Shown here: positions 10,095 to 18,875 of the stretch, in pieces
Layout: each line of letters opens with the position of its first letter
Position numbering within the stretch: the stretch's first letter is position 1
Assembly (NCBI GenBank): GCA_018820205.1
Contig: JAHJOK010000016.1
Span: 1-64,000, forward strand
DNA length: 64,000 bases
From: Alphaproteobacteria bacterium
Lineage (GTDB): Bacteria > Pseudomonadota > Alphaproteobacteria > Caulobacterales > Caulobacteraceae
Direction: 5' to 3'
The notes under the pieces: model-generated
What the model was told of the DNA's origin: nothing
The model's database searches: none
The model's input: only the letters and a program-made list of their open reading frames with translations
Made by a program: the position numbers and the translations under genes

Positions 10095-10757
10095 ATGAGC
10101 AGAATCCTGGGCGTTCTCGGCGGCATGGGCCCGGCGGCGACGGTGGCGTTCCTGGCGCGGGTGCAGGCGCTGACCCCGGCGGAGGGCGACGCCGATCACA
10201 TCCGGGTCGTGATGGACATGAACCCCCAGGTGCCCGACCGGAACACGCGGCCGGGCGAGGCCGAGGCGGAGCTGGCGCGCATGGCGCTGAGGCTCAAGGC
10301 GGCGGGCGCGCAGGTGCTGGCCATGCCGTGCAACACCGCCCATGCGCAAAAGGCGGGGATCGAGGCGGCAGGCGTGGCCTTCATCGACATGATCGCGGCG
10401 ACCGTGGCGGCGACCAAGGCGCGGGGCGGCCGCGCGGTGGGCGTGCTGGCGACGCCGGGGGGAGAGGCCCTGTACCGGACGGCGCTGGAGACGGCCGGCC
10501 TGACGCCGGTGGTTTTGCAGGGCGGGGACCGCGAGGGCTTTATGGCCTGCGTCTATGGCGTGAAGCGCGGCGACGTCAGTGTGGATAATCGCGCGGCCAT
10601 GCGGCGACTGGCCGAGGCGCTGGTCGGCGCCGGAGCCGATGCGGTGATTGCGGGGTGTACGGAGGTTCCGCTGCTGCTGGACGCGGCCGATGTGACTGTT
10701 CCGTTGGTGGATTCAGCGGAAGTGCTGGCGGACGTCTGCGTAAAAACCTGCCGATAG
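10095..10757 (+). CDS. Aspartate/glutamate racemase family protein
   Basis: Cofactor-independent racemase of 220 residues. The two catalytic cysteines are present in AMPCNTAH and IAGCTEVP, and the N-terminal GVLGGMGPAATV loop is characteristic. It should interconvert L- and D-aspartate or a related amino acid. GGAG (10085-10088) precedes the ATG at 10095; longer in-frame starts overlap the divergent promoter region. Next to the DUF819 gene it could help process an imported D- or L-amino acid, but that is a guess from position. Confidence 0.92.
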   Translation: MSRILGVLGGMGPAATVAFLARVQALTPAEGDADHIRVVMDMNPQVPDRNTRPGEAEAELARMALRLKAAGAQVLAMPCNTAHAQKAGIEAAGVAFIDMIAATVAATKARGGRAVGVLATPGGEALYRTALETAGLTPVVLQGGDREGFMACVYGVKRGDVSVDNRAAMRRLAEALVGAGADAVIAGCTEVPLLLDAADVTVPLVDSAEVLADVCVKTCR

Positions 10758-10788
10758 ACTTCGAATACATGATCCGGTCCCGGAATGA

Positions 10789-10806
10789 CTGTAATGGCGC
10801 TGTGAT
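10789..10806 (+). promoter_or_regulatory. PHO box (PhoB binding site) upstream of phoX
   Basis: Two direct heptamers, CTGTAAT and CTGTGAT, are separated by four bases (GGCG). This matches the alphaproteobacterial PhoB consensus CTGTCAT-N4-CTGTCAT with one mismatch per half. An AT-rich TATAAA (10824-10829) lies 17 bases downstream and may be the -10 element. The site is 98 bp before the phoX start, so phosphate-starvation control through PhoR-PhoB is expected. Confidence 0.8.
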
Positions 10807-10903
10807 TTGCGACTTGTTCGCAATATAAAACGGCAATATTTCAGACACGAACTTAGCAAGCATGGCGGCTAGCGATGCTCTCCTGACATTTTGGGGAGCA
10901 ACC

Positions 10904-13360
10904 ATGTCCGAGATCCACCTGACCGGCAGCCACGACGACGGCAACGTCGAGCTGAACACCTCGTCCAACCCGACCTTCGGCTCGATCATCGAACAGCGCC
11001 AGTCGCGCCGGGCGATGCTGGGCGGCATGGCCTCGGTCGCGGCCCTGTTCGGCCTGCAGGGCTGTGACGAAGACCGTCGCGAAGGCACGGAGACGAGCGT
11101 CTCGGCCGGCGCCGCAGGCGCTTCGTCCTCGGGTCGACAGGTGACGCTGAAGGGAACCTCGACCGGCGGCAACGGCGTGATGTGGACCCAGCAGGGCGGC
11201 CCGGCGGTGACCCTGACCAACGCCAACTCCGACACGGCCACCTTCATCGCCCCGTCAGTCTCGGCCCCGACGGCCCTGACCTTCCGCTACAGCGTCACGG
11301 GCGCCCAGTCCGGCAACGTGACCTATGAGGACACGACCGTCACCGTGTCGCCCGCCGCGCTCGGCTTCACGGCCGTGTCGAAGAACCTGCTGGACGTGGT
11401 GACCGTTCCGGCCGGCTATTCGGTCTCGGTGCTGTATCGCCTGGGCGATCCGATCAAGGCCGGGACCCCCGCCTACGCCAACAACGGCACGGATGCCGAT
11501 TTCGCCTCGCGCGCGGGCGACCACCACGACGCCCTGTATTATTTCGGCCTGGGCGCGACCACGGGACTGCGGGACGACAACTCGTCCTCGCGGGGCCTGC
11601 TGGCCATGAACCACGAGAACATCTCGGCCGCCTACCTGCATCCGAACGGCCCGACCAGCGTCGGCGGCGTCCGCCCCGAGGCCGAGGCCGTCAAGGAGAT
11701 CGAATGCCACGGCGTGGCGGTGGTCGAGGTCCTGAGGGGCGCGACCGGCGGCTGGACCTATGTGCAAAACTCGACCTTCAACCGTCGCATCACGCCGAAC
11801 ACCCCGACCGAACTGCGCGGTCCGGTGCGCGGCGACGCCCAGGTGCGGACCGTCTATTCGCCGACGGGCGTGGGCGGTCGCGGCACCATCAACAACTGCG
11901 CCAACGGCTTCACGCCCTGGGGCACCTATCTGACCTGCGAAGAGAACTGGGCCGGCTATTTCCGCCGTTCCTCGACCGACAATGCGGCCCGCACGCCGAA
12001 GCAGGTCGTGTCCCTGAACCGATATGGCGTCAGCCAGGGCGCGGGCGGCGCCAACAACTGGGCCAGCGTGGTCCCCGCCGTCAGCGGCTCGACCGTCTTC
12101 GCCAAGTGGAACACCTCGGTGAACCCGGCGGCCCCGGCCGACGGCACCGGCGACTTCCGCAACGAAGTGAACCAGTACGGCTGGGTCGTCGAGATCGACC
12201 CGTACAACGCCGCCTCGACCCCGCGTAAGCGCACGGCCCTGGGCCGGATGGGTCACGAGGGCGCCTGGCCCGCCAATTTCGTCGCCGGCCGCCGCCCGGT
12301 CTACTATATGGGCGACGACTCGCGCGGCGAGTATTTCTACAAGTTCGTCTCGGCCACCCCGTGGGTCGCCGCCGACGCCAACGCCGCCGACCGTCTGGCG
12401 ATCGGCGACAAATATCTGGACAACGGCACCCTGTACGTCGCGCGCTATGACGCGACGGGCCAGGGCGTGTGGATCCCGCTGATCTTCGGTCAGGGCCCGG
12501 TGACGGCGTCCAACCCGGCCTACGCCTTCGCCAACCAGGCCGACGTCCTGATCAACGCCCGTCTGGCCGCCGACGCCGTCGGCGCGACCAAGATGGACCG
12601 TCCGGAATGGGCCGCGGTCAACCCGGCCAACGGCGAGGTCTATCTGACCCTGACCAACACAAACGCCTCCAGCCGACCGCTGAACGCGACCGACGCCGCC
12701 AATCCGCGCCACTACAACGATCCGAAGGGATCGTCGGCGCAGTTCGGCAACCCCAACGGCCACATCATCCGGCTGCGTGAGGCCGGCGACAATCCCGAGG
12801 CGACGACCTTCAGCTGGGACATCTACGCCTTCGGCGCCGGGTCGGACCTGAACGCCCAGAACGTCAACGTCTCGGGACTGGATGCGTCGAACGACTTCTC
12901 GTCGCCCGACGGGCTGTGGTTCGGGCGGCCGCAGAACGCTTCGGGCCTGAACAACCCGCTGCTGTGGATCCAGACCGACGACGGCGCCTATACCGACCAG
13001 ACCAACTGCATGATGCTGGTGGCCCAGCCGGGCCGGGTCGGAGACGGGGCCGCGCGCACCATCACCAACACCGACGCGACCGGCGCCACCCGCCAGCAGG
13101 CCACGATCGTCGGCAAGGCTCCGGGCATGAGCCTGCGTCGCTTCCTGGTCGGTCCGAAAGAGTGCGAACTGACCGGCATCGACTCCACGCCGGACGGCAA
13201 GACGATCTTCGTCAACATCCAGCACCCGGGCGAGAACGGCACGGGCGCCTCGCCGACCTCCAACTGGCCCGCAAGCCAGGCCGGCGCCGCCGTGGGTTCG
13301 CGCCCCCGCTCGGCGACGATCGTGATCACCAAGGACGACGGCGGGGTGGTGGGTCTCTGA
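10904..13360 (+). CDS. phoX: PhoX-type alkaline phosphatase, Tat-exported, with N-terminal Ig-like domain
   Basis: Protein of 818 residues of the PhoX/DUF839 family, Ca- and Fe-dependent phosphatases that release phosphate from organic monoesters outside the cytoplasm. A Tat signal (QSRRAMLGGMASVAALFG) leads into LQGC, a possible lipobox. Residues about 72-145 look like an Ig/PKD-type beta domain (WTQQGGPAVTLTNANSDTATF), followed by the PhoX propeller with LLAMNHENISAAYL, CEENWAGYF, GRMGHEGAW and SPDGLWFGR. GGGGAG precedes the ATG. A PHO box lies upstream and a terminator downstream. Codon use is strongly C-ending, unlike the G-ending flanking genes, which suggests high expression when induced. 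Confidence 0.95.
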   Translation: MSEIHLTGSHDDGNVELNTSSNPTFGSIIEQRQSRRAMLGGMASVAALFGLQGCDEDRREGTETSVSAGAAGASSSGRQVTLKGTSTGGNGVMWTQQGGPAVTLTNANSDTATFIAPSVSAPTALTFRYSVTGAQSGNVTYEDTTVTVSPAALGFTAVSKNLLDVVTVPAGYSVSVLYRLGDPIKAGTPAYANNGTDADFASRAGDHHDALYYFGLGATTGLRDDNSSSRGLLAMNHENISAAYLHPNGPTSVGGVRPEAEAVKEIECHGVAVVEVLRGATGGWTYVQNSTFNRRITPNTPTELRGPVRGDAQVRTVYSPTGVGGRGTINNCANGFTPWGTYLTCEENWAGYFRRSSTDNAARTPKQVVSLNRYGVSQGAGGANNWASVVPAVSGSTVFAKWNTSVNPAAPADGTGDFRNEVNQYGWVVEIDPYNAASTPRKRTALGRMGHEGAWPANFVAGRRPVYYMGDDSRGEYFYKFVSATPWVAADANAADRLAIGDKYLDNGTLYVARYDATGQGVWIPLIFGQGPVTASNPAYAFANQADVLINARLAADAVGATKMDRPEWAAVNPANGEVYLTLTNTNASSRPLNATDAANPRHYNDPKGSSAQFGNPNGHIIRLREAGDNPEATTFSWDIYAFGAGSDLNAQNVNVSGLDASNDFSSPDGLWFGRPQNASGLNNPLLWIQTDDGAYTDQTNCMMLVAQPGRVGDGAARTITNTDATGATRQQATIVGKAPGMSLRRFLVGPKECELTGIDSTPDGKTIFVNIQHPGENGTGASPTSNWPASQAGAAVGSRPRSATIVITKDDGGVVGL

Positions 13361-13422
13361 TCAAAGACGTCTCGCCCTCGGACCTGATCCGAGGGCCGGG
13401 CGTTTCGCGGCAAATCCGGAGA

Positions 13423-13455
13423 GGGGCGCACCCGCCATGGTGCGCCCCTTTTGCT
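13423..13455 (+). terminator. Rho-independent terminator after phoX
   Basis: Perfect 10-bp stem GGGGCGCACC / GGTGCGCCCC (13423-13432 and 13439-13448) with a 6-base loop, followed by TTTTGCT. It ends the phoX transcript about 60 bp after the stop codon. Confidence 0.9.
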
Positions 13456-13473
13456 GTCCCGCGTGGCCGACGT

Positions 13474-13508
13474 CCGATCCTCCGGATCAAGTCCGAGGAT
13501 GACGGGTG
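13474..13508. repeat. Short TCCGGATCAAGTCCGAGGATGACGGG-type repeat
   Basis: The sequence around GATCCTCCGGATCAAGTCCGAGGATGACGGG looks like a partly palindromic intergenic repeat. A related hairpin, CCCTCGGA-CC-TGATCCGAGGG, sits 80 bp earlier (13376-13397). Only two local relatives are seen, so family membership is tentative. Confidence 0.35.
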
Positions 13509-13546
13509 GGGTTGCGACCAAGCGCGACCCACCGCATTCAGGGCGG

Positions 13547-14485
13547 GTGAAGAGACAGAGTTTGATCATCGATTGCGACCCCGGCGTGGACGACGCCGTG
13601 GGGTTGCTGTTGGCCTTCGCCTCGGCCGAGCTGGACCTGAAGGCGGTCACGACCGTCGGCGGCAATGTTTCGGTCGCGAAGACGACGCGCAACGCCCGGA
13701 TCATCCGCCAGATCGCGGGTCGCGAGGACGTGCCGGTCTTCTCCGGCGCGGCGCGGCCCCTGACACGCGATCCCGTCGGGGCCGGTGAGTTTCACGGCGC
13801 CGAGGGGCTGGGGGATCTGGACGGCTTCGAGCCCGATGTTCCGGCGGCGGAGGGTTCCGCAGTCGAGGCGATCGTGCGGATCGTGATGGACGCGCCCGAG
13901 CGGTCGGTGGCGATCGCGGTCATGGGGCCGATGACCAATCTGGCGCTGGCATTGCGCGCCGAGCCGGAACTGGCGGCGCGGCTTGGGGCGGTCGTGGCGA
14001 TGGGCGGGGCGCGGTCGGAGGGGGGCAACATCACCGCCTCGGCCGAGTTCAACATCTGGGCCGACCCGGATGCGGCGGCACAGGTCCTCGCCAGCGGGTG
14101 CGAGGTCGTGGTGTTCGGGCTGGACGCGACCCATCAGGTGCGGGCGACCGAGGACCGGATCGCGGTGCTGGAGGCGATCGGCGGTCGGGCGTCCGGGACG
14201 GGGGCGGCGCTGTTGCGGTTCTCGCAACGGATCGAGCGCGACATCGTCGGTTGGGATGCGGCGCCGTTGCATGATCCGTGCACGGTGGCGTGGCTGTTGA
14301 AGCCGGACCTGTTCCGGCTGGCACCCTGCCGGATCGAGGTCGAGACCGTCAGCGACCTGACGCGCGGTCATACGGCGGTGGAGTTCCGCGTCGATGCGGA
14401 GAGCGCTCGCCATCAGTGGGCCGTCGAGGCGTCCGCGCAGGGGGTGTTCGACCTGATCACCGAACGGCTGGGGAGGCCGGCATGA
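13547..14485 (+). CDS. Inosine/uridine-preferring nucleoside hydrolase
   Basis: Protein of 312 residues that cuts ribonucleosides into base and ribose. The calcium-binding signature DCDPGVDDA opens the protein, and the family motifs MGPMTNLALAL, GGARSEGGNITASAEFNIWADPDAA and HDPCTVAWLL are present. No ATG precedes the first motif at a sensible distance, so a GTG start at 13547 (VKRQSLIIDCDPG) is chosen; in-frame ATGs upstream would read through repeat sequence. It overlaps the ribokinase start (ATGA), so ribose released here can be phosphorylated by the next enzyme. Confidence 0.93.
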   Translation: MKRQSLIIDCDPGVDDAVGLLLAFASAELDLKAVTTVGGNVSVAKTTRNARIIRQIAGREDVPVFSGAARPLTRDPVGAGEFHGAEGLGDLDGFEPDVPAAEGSAVEAIVRIVMDAPERSVAIAVMGPMTNLALALRAEPELAARLGAVVAMGGARSEGGNITASAEFNIWADPDAAAQVLASGCEVVVFGLDATHQVRATEDRIAVLEAIGGRASGTGAALLRFSQRIERDIVGWDAAPLHDPCTVAWLLKPDLFRLAPCRIEVETVSDLTRGHTAVEFRVDAESARHQWAVEASAQGVFDLITERLGRPA

Positions 14486-15327
14486 ACATCATGGTGGTCG
14501 GATCGATCAACCTGGACATGGTGGCGTCGGCGCCGTCGCTGCCACAGCCCGGAGAGACGGTGACGGGCGCGACCCTGGCGCGGCATCCCGGCGGCAAGGG
14601 CGCGAACCAGGCGTTGGCGGCCGAGAAGCTGGGGGCCGAGGTGCAGTTGATCGGCCGCGTAGGCGACGACGCGATGGCCGGCGAGGCCCTGGCCCTGATG
14701 GAGGGGTTCGGCGTCGATCTGTCCGGCGTCGAGATCGATCTGGCGGCGCCGACCGGCGTGGCCCTGATCGCGGTCGACCCGTCAGGCGAGAACCAGATCG
14801 TGGTGGCGGCGGGGGCCAATCATCTGGTGACGCCGGAGCAACTGCCCATCCGCATCGAATGTCCCCTGATCGTGCAACTTGAGTTGCCGGTGGAGACGGT
14901 GGAGGCTGCAGTGGGCCGGGCGACGGGCTTCGTCTGCGCCAACCTGGCGCCTGCCCGGCCGGTGTCGGAACAGTTGCTGAAGCGGTGCGACCTGATCGTG
15001 GTCAATGAGGTCGAGGCGATCTTCTATGGCGACCTGCTGCACCGGGGCGGGGGCCGGGTGGTGGTGACGCAAGGGGCCAGGGGCGCGGAGATGTATCACC
15101 GGGGCGTCAAGATGGCCTGGGCCACGCCGCCGGAAGTCACGGCCGTCGATGCGACGGGGGCGGGCGACGCCTTCGTCGGGGCGATCACCGTGGCCCTGGT
15201 CGAGGGGATGGAGCCGCGCGAGGCGCTGGCCTTCGCCTGTGCGGCCGGTGCGCTGGCGGCGACGCGTGCGGGGGCGCAGCCGTCGCTGCCGACGCGTGAC
15301 GAAGTCGAGGCCTTGGTGACGGCCTGA
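14482..15327 (+). CDS. rbsK: Ribokinase
   Basis: PfkB-family sugar kinase of 281 residues that makes ribose 5-phosphate. The N-terminal NLDMVASAPSLPQPGETV and GGKGANQALAAEKLGA and the C-terminal anion-hole/catalytic DATGAGDAFVGA are complete. The ATG overlaps the nucleoside hydrolase stop codon, giving a two-gene nucleoside salvage unit: hydrolase releases ribose, ribokinase traps it. The protein is slightly shorter than E. coli RbsK (309 residues), with a compact middle region. Confidence 0.93.
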   Translation: MNIMVVGSINLDMVASAPSLPQPGETVTGATLARHPGGKGANQALAAEKLGAEVQLIGRVGDDAMAGEALALMEGFGVDLSGVEIDLAAPTGVALIAVDPSGENQIVVAAGANHLVTPEQLPIRIECPLIVQLELPVETVEAAVGRATGFVCANLAPARPVSEQLLKRCDLIVVNEVEAIFYGDLLHRGGGRVVVTQGARGAEMYHRGVKMAWATPPEVTAVDATGAGDAFVGAITVALVEGMEPREALAFACAAGALAATRAGAQPSLPTRDEVEALVTA

Positions 15328-15330
15328 TCG

Positions 15331-15453
15331 TCAGAGCTTGCCCTTCCTGCCGACGAACCAGGCCATGTAGAGCCTGAACAGCCAGCCCCCCTGTTTCGAT
15401 TCCGGACGCGTCACCGCGCGCCTGCCCCTGCCCTTGAACTGATTGACGATCAC
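15331..15453 (-). CDS. Possible 40-residue small protein
   Basis: A GTG-started frame (VIVNQFKGRGRR...) reads 40 residues, basic at the start and ending in an amphipathic WLFRLYMAWFVGRKGKL segment. A purine run (GGAAGAG) lies about 17 bases upstream. It converges with rbsK with only 3 bp between stops. The aromatic-basic tail could touch the membrane. No family recognised; it may be a fortuitous frame. Confidence 0.3.
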   Translation of the reverse strand: MIVNQFKGRGRRAVTRPESKQGGWLFRLYMAWFVGRKGKL

Positions 15454-15533
15454 GCGACACCAAAACTCTTCCGTAAACAGAGAAACGGAAAGTTCTGTCG
15501 GCGAGGATGGTTCCTGTGTCGGATGCCCGACGG

Positions 15534-16043
15534 TCAGGCCGGGGCGCCCATATAGTCCCGCTTGCCCAGCGGCACGCCGGCCCCGCGCAGCAGGGCGTAG
15601 GCGGTGGTCAGGTGGAAATGGAAATTGGGCATGGCGAAGCCGGTGACATAGGGCTGGCCGAGGAATTTCATCTCGCCGCCGGGAAACGTCAGGATGACCT
15701 CCTTGCTCTCCTGGCCGTCGATCTTTTCGCGCGGGACCGAGGCGATATAGGCCAGGGTGTCGGCGATACGGGTCTGAAGCTGGGCGATCGTGGTCTCGGT
15801 ATCGTCGTTGACCGGGCCGGCGACGCCGGACAGGCGAGCGATGCACAGCTTGGGGCTGTCGCAGGCGATCTGGACCTGTTTCGACAGGGGGTGCATGTCG
15901 TCGATGATGCGCAGCGACAGATAGGTCTCGGGATCGACGCCGTTGGCTTCCGCATGGGTCCTGGCCTTGTCGAGCAGGCCGGACAGGGCCCGCAGGCCGC
16001 GCGTGAAGCCGGGAACGGTCAGGTCGTAGAGTTCGGTCGCCAT
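15534..16043 (-). CDS. DUF1993 domain protein
   Basis: Protein of 169 residues beginning MATELYDLTVPGF. It matches DUF1993, a family of four-helix DinB-like proteins, with family-like LYDLTVPGFTRGLRALSGLL, FLGQPYVTGFAMPNFHFHL and a C-terminal YALLRGAGVPLGKRDYMG. DinB-fold proteins often bind a metal, and the HFH pair here would suit that, but no activity is established. The ATG at 16043 is preferred to the in-frame one at 16088 because the family starts here. Confidence 0.85.
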   Translation of the reverse strand: MATELYDLTVPGFTRGLRALSGLLDKARTHAEANGVDPETYLSLRIIDDMHPLSKQVQIACDSPKLCIARLSGVAGPVNDDTETTIAQLQTRIADTLAYIASVPREKIDGQESKEVILTFPGGEMKFLGQPYVTGFAMPNFHFHLTTAYALLRGAGVPLGKRDYMGAPA

Positions 16044-16176
16044 CGGTGCGTTTCCTTTGTAAACGGTCTGTCCGTCTAGCCCTGGCATAGACCTTTGTCA
16101 CGCCCTTGGCGAAGGCGGGATCGGGGCGCTAGGGTTCGGGACCGTCGGGGGAGGCGGAGCCGTCCAGGACAACCTT

Positions 16177-16788
16177 ATGATTCGAAACCTGTCGTCGCTG
16201 GCGATCGCCGTGACCGTGGGCGCAACGCTCGCCGCCTGTCAGCCCGGCCCGGCGCCGGAAGGGGGCGAAGGGCGGCCGTCGCTGCCCGCGTCCGGCGAGC
16301 CGATGCCGGCCGGTTACGACTGGCATTTCGTGGCGCATGGCGGATCGGGCGATCTGGATTTCGGCGACGGGGACTGGGCCGAGGGGGTCAGCGTGTTCCA
16401 CCTGTCCTGCCTGCCGGCCTCGCGATCGGTCGAGATGTCGTGGGGCTATCCGGGCGAGGCGGTGCTGACCTCGGGGACGGCCACGGGCACGTTCCGGGCG
16501 GATTCCAGCGCGGCGACGAACCACCCGGTGTTCGCGGCCCTGAAGTCTAGCGCGGCGATCGCGGTGGGGCTGAGCGGGGCGGACATGGTGCTGAGCGCCA
16601 AGCCGGAGGGCCGGGCGGAACTGGCGGCCTTCTATGACTATTGCGACACCGGCGTGGATCCGCGGGCGGTCCCCGAGACTGCGCCGGAACCCGAGGCGCC
16701 GACCGAAGCGGCCCCCGAAGCCGATGCGGGCGAGATTCCCGTCGCCGAGGCGCCCGCCCCGGACGCGGAGATCGTCCCGGAACCCTAG
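16177..16788 (+). CDS. Outer-membrane-type lipoprotein of unknown function
   Basis: Protein of 203 residues with a lipoprotein signal (MIRNLSSLAIAVTVGATLAAC, lipobox LAAC, lipidated Cys21). The central part has one conserved-looking beta domain with DWHFVAHGGSGDLDFGDGDW. The last 45 residues are an acidic Pro/Glu/Ala tail (PETAPEPEAPTEAAPEAD), probably unstructured. It converges with the alcohol dehydrogenase gene, whose stop overlaps its own by a few bases. No family recognised. Confidence 0.75.
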   Translation: MIRNLSSLAIAVTVGATLAACQPGPAPEGGEGRPSLPASGEPMPAGYDWHFVAHGGSGDLDFGDGDWAEGVSVFHLSCLPASRSVEMSWGYPGEAVLTSGTATGTFRADSSAATNHPVFAALKSSAAIAVGLSGADMVLSAKPEGRAELAAFYDYCDTGVDPRAVPETAPEPEAPTEAAPEADAGEIPVAEAPAPDAEIVPEP

Positions 16789-17933
16789 AAGGTCACGACC
16801 AGGCGGACGACCTCGCCGGCGTGCAGGCGGTCGAAGCCCGCGTTGATGTCGTCCAGCGAGATGGTCCCGCTCATCAGCCGATCGACCGGCAGGCGGCCCT
16901 GGCGGTAGAGGGCGACGTAGCGGGGGATGTCGCGGCTGGGCACGCAGGTTCCGATATACGAGCCCTTCAAGGTGCGTTCCTCGCCGACCAGCGAGACGAC
17001 ATTGACGGGCAGGGCGGCGTCGGGCGGCGGCAGGCCGGCGGTGATGGTGGTTCCGCCGCGGCGGGTCATCTTCCAGGCGGTCTCCAGCGCGCGGACCGCT
17101 CCGGCCATCTCGAACACGAAGTCTCCGCCGCCGTTTGTCAGGGCGCGCACCTGCTCGACCGCGTCGGGGGCTGAGGCGTTGACCGTCTGGACCGGGCCCA
17201 GGGTGCGGGCCAGCGCCAGCTTGTCTTCGGACAGATCGACGGCGACGACGGGCGAGGCGCCGGAGGCCAGGGCGCCCAGGACGCTGGCCAGACCGACGCC
17301 GCCCAGGCCGACGACGACGGCGCTCTGGCCCGCCTTGATCCCGGCCGTGTTCACGACGGCGCCGACGCCGGTCAGGACCGCGCAGCCGAACAGGGCGGCC
17401 TCGGCGAACGACAGGGCCGGGTCGATCCTGACCAGCGATCGGCGCGAGACCACGGCGCGCTCGGCGAAGGCGGAACAGCCGAGGTGGTGGTTGAGGGTTT
17501 CGGTGTCTCCCGTCTCATCTGGAATGTGGATGCGTTTGCCGCCGGTCAGCAGCTCGCCCCGGCCGTTGGCGGCGGCGCCGGGTTCGCACAAAGCCGGGCG
17601 ACCCTCCGCACACGGATTGCAGTGACCGCAGGAAGGCATGAAGACCATGGCGACGTGATCGCCGACGGCCAGATCGGTGACGTCCTCGCCCAGTTGCTCG
17701 ACCACGCCTGCGGCCTCGTGACCCAGGGCCATGGGCAGGGGGCGGGGGCGGTCGCCGTTGATGACCGACAGGTCCGAATGGCACAGCCCGGCGGCCTTGA
17801 TGGTCACCAGAACCTCTCCGGGGCCGGGCGGGTCCAGGGTCACGGTCTCGATCCTCAGCGGCCGGCTGTCGGCATAGGGGCGGGCGGCGCCCATGACGCG
17901 CAGGACGGCGGCGCGGGTGGTGATGGCGGACAT
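16785..17933 (-). CDS. Zinc-dependent alcohol dehydrogenase (class III-like)
   Basis: Medium-chain dehydrogenase/reductase of 382 residues. Catalytic zinc ligands sit in AGLCHSD and GHEAAG, the structural zinc ligands in PSCGHCNPCAEGRPALC, and the NAD(H) Rossmann fingerprint is VVGLGGVGLA. The layout resembles formaldehyde/alcohol dehydrogenases of the AdhE2/FrmA type, but the substrate cannot be fixed. The start is the ATG at 17933; residues from the longer frame to 18092 are non-conserved. It is divergent from a thioesterase gene 118 bp away. Confidence 0.92.
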   Translation of the reverse strand: MSAITTRAAVLRVMGAARPYADSRPLRIETVTLDPPGPGEVLVTIKAAGLCHSDLSVINGDRPRPLPMALGHEAAGVVEQLGEDVTDLAVGDHVAMVFMPSCGHCNPCAEGRPALCEPGAAANGRGELLTGGKRIHIPDETGDTETLNHHLGCSAFAERAVVSRRSLVRIDPALSFAEAALFGCAVLTGVGAVVNTAGIKAGQSAVVVGLGGVGLASVLGALASGASPVVAVDLSEDKLALARTLGPVQTVNASAPDAVEQVRALTNGGGDFVFEMAGAVRALETAWKMTRRGGTTITAGLPPPDAALPVNVVSLVGEERTLKGSYIGTCVPSRDIPRYVALYRQGRLPVDRLMSGTISLDDINAGFDRLHAGEVVRLVVTF

Positions 17934-18051
17934 GAGGGCCTCGGGCGGAAACGCGATCCGTCTTCGATAGGCGCTTGACGCGACGGAGGCCAAGCCCAAG
18001 GCTGGAGCCAAGGATCGGCGATCAGGCCGGCGCTGCGAGGGACGGATATCG

Positions 18052-18483
18052 ATGGCGAAACGCGACGAAGGCGAACTGGCCAGACGCGACACCTACAAGG
18101 CCTTCCACACGGTCTCGACGCGCTGGGCCGACAACGACCAGTACGGCCACATCAACAACGCCAAATTCTACGAATTCGTCGACTCTGCGGTGAACGCCCA
18201 CCTGATCATCGCCGGGGCGCTGAAGGAATCGATCGGCCTGGTGGTCGATTCAGGCTGTCGCTACACTTCGTCCCTGGCGTTCCCGGACGTCATCGAGGTC
18301 GGGATCAAGGTCGATCACGTCGGGACATCCAGCGTGAAATACGGCTTCGCCGTCTTCCGCCGGGGTGCGGACGAACCGGCCGCCATCGGCCATTTCGTGC
18401 ATGTCTATGTCGATGCGGAAAGCCGGCGACCCAAGCCTTTGCCGGAGGGCTTGCGGGGCGTGGTCGAGAACCTGAAGGGTTGA
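18052..18483 (+). CDS. Hotdog-fold acyl-CoA thioesterase (4HBT)
   Basis: Protein of 143 residues with the 4-hydroxybenzoyl-CoA thioesterase signature RWADNDQYGHINNAKFYEFVD, whose Asp and His/Asn positions form the active site. Such enzymes release free acid from short or aromatic acyl-CoA. Substrate unknown. ATG at 18052, divergent from the alcohol dehydrogenase; a shared promoter region of 118 bp is possible. Confidence 0.92.
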   Translation: MAKRDEGELARRDTYKAFHTVSTRWADNDQYGHINNAKFYEFVDSAVNAHLIIAGALKESIGLVVDSGCRYTSSLAFPDVIEVGIKVDHVGTSSVKYGFAVFRRGADEPAAIGHFVHVYVDAESRRPKPLPEGLRGVVENLKG

Positions 18484-18487
18484 GCGG

Positions 18488-18688
18488 TCAGTCCTCGTCC
18501 ATATAGCCAAGCAGGGCCAGGGCGCCGACCGCAGTCAGGACGCCCAGGGCGAAGGCGGCGATGATCGAGCCGCTGGCGACGGCGGTCGAGACGGTCACGG
18601 GGCGGGCCTCGTACCATTCGACGATGTCGGCCTCGTCGTGGTCGTCGTCGATATAGGCGTCGGCGTCGTTCAGGGCATTGTCGGACAT
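18488..18688 (-). CDS. Small acidic one-helix membrane protein
   Basis: Protein of 66 residues. An acidic N-terminal arm ([24 protein letters not shown]) leads to one hydrophobic helix (about 33-61, [28 protein letters not shown]) ending MDED. Chosen start is the ATG at 18688; the in-frame ATG at 18727 adds 13 poorly supported residues. It converges with the thioesterase gene (stops 5 bp apart). Function unknown. Confidence 0.6.
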   Translation of the reverse strand: MSDNALNDADAYIDDDHDEADIVEWYEARPVTVSTAVASGSIIAAFALGVLTAVGALALLGYMDED

Positions 18689-18875
18689 GGTCGGGCTCCG
18701 GGCGGTGGCTGGCTTAATCCCTCGCACGGTCGCCAGTTCCGGCGACCGATTGGTGACAGATCATCGCGAGCGGGCTAGACGGCCCCAACCCATGCACGGA
18801 ACGCGCTCAAGCAGCGAGGTCCGCGCTCAAGTCGCGAGCGACCGCGTCGCAAGCGTAGCGCACGAAGAGATTTTC

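Noticed and set aside
11255..13225. A 656-codon reverse frame over phoX
   Set aside because: Antisense shadow of phoX; no start signal or motif.
13376..13397. Hairpin CCCTCGGA/TCCGAGGG as the phoX terminator
   Set aside because: It has no T tract; the hairpin at 13423 with TTTT is the better terminator.
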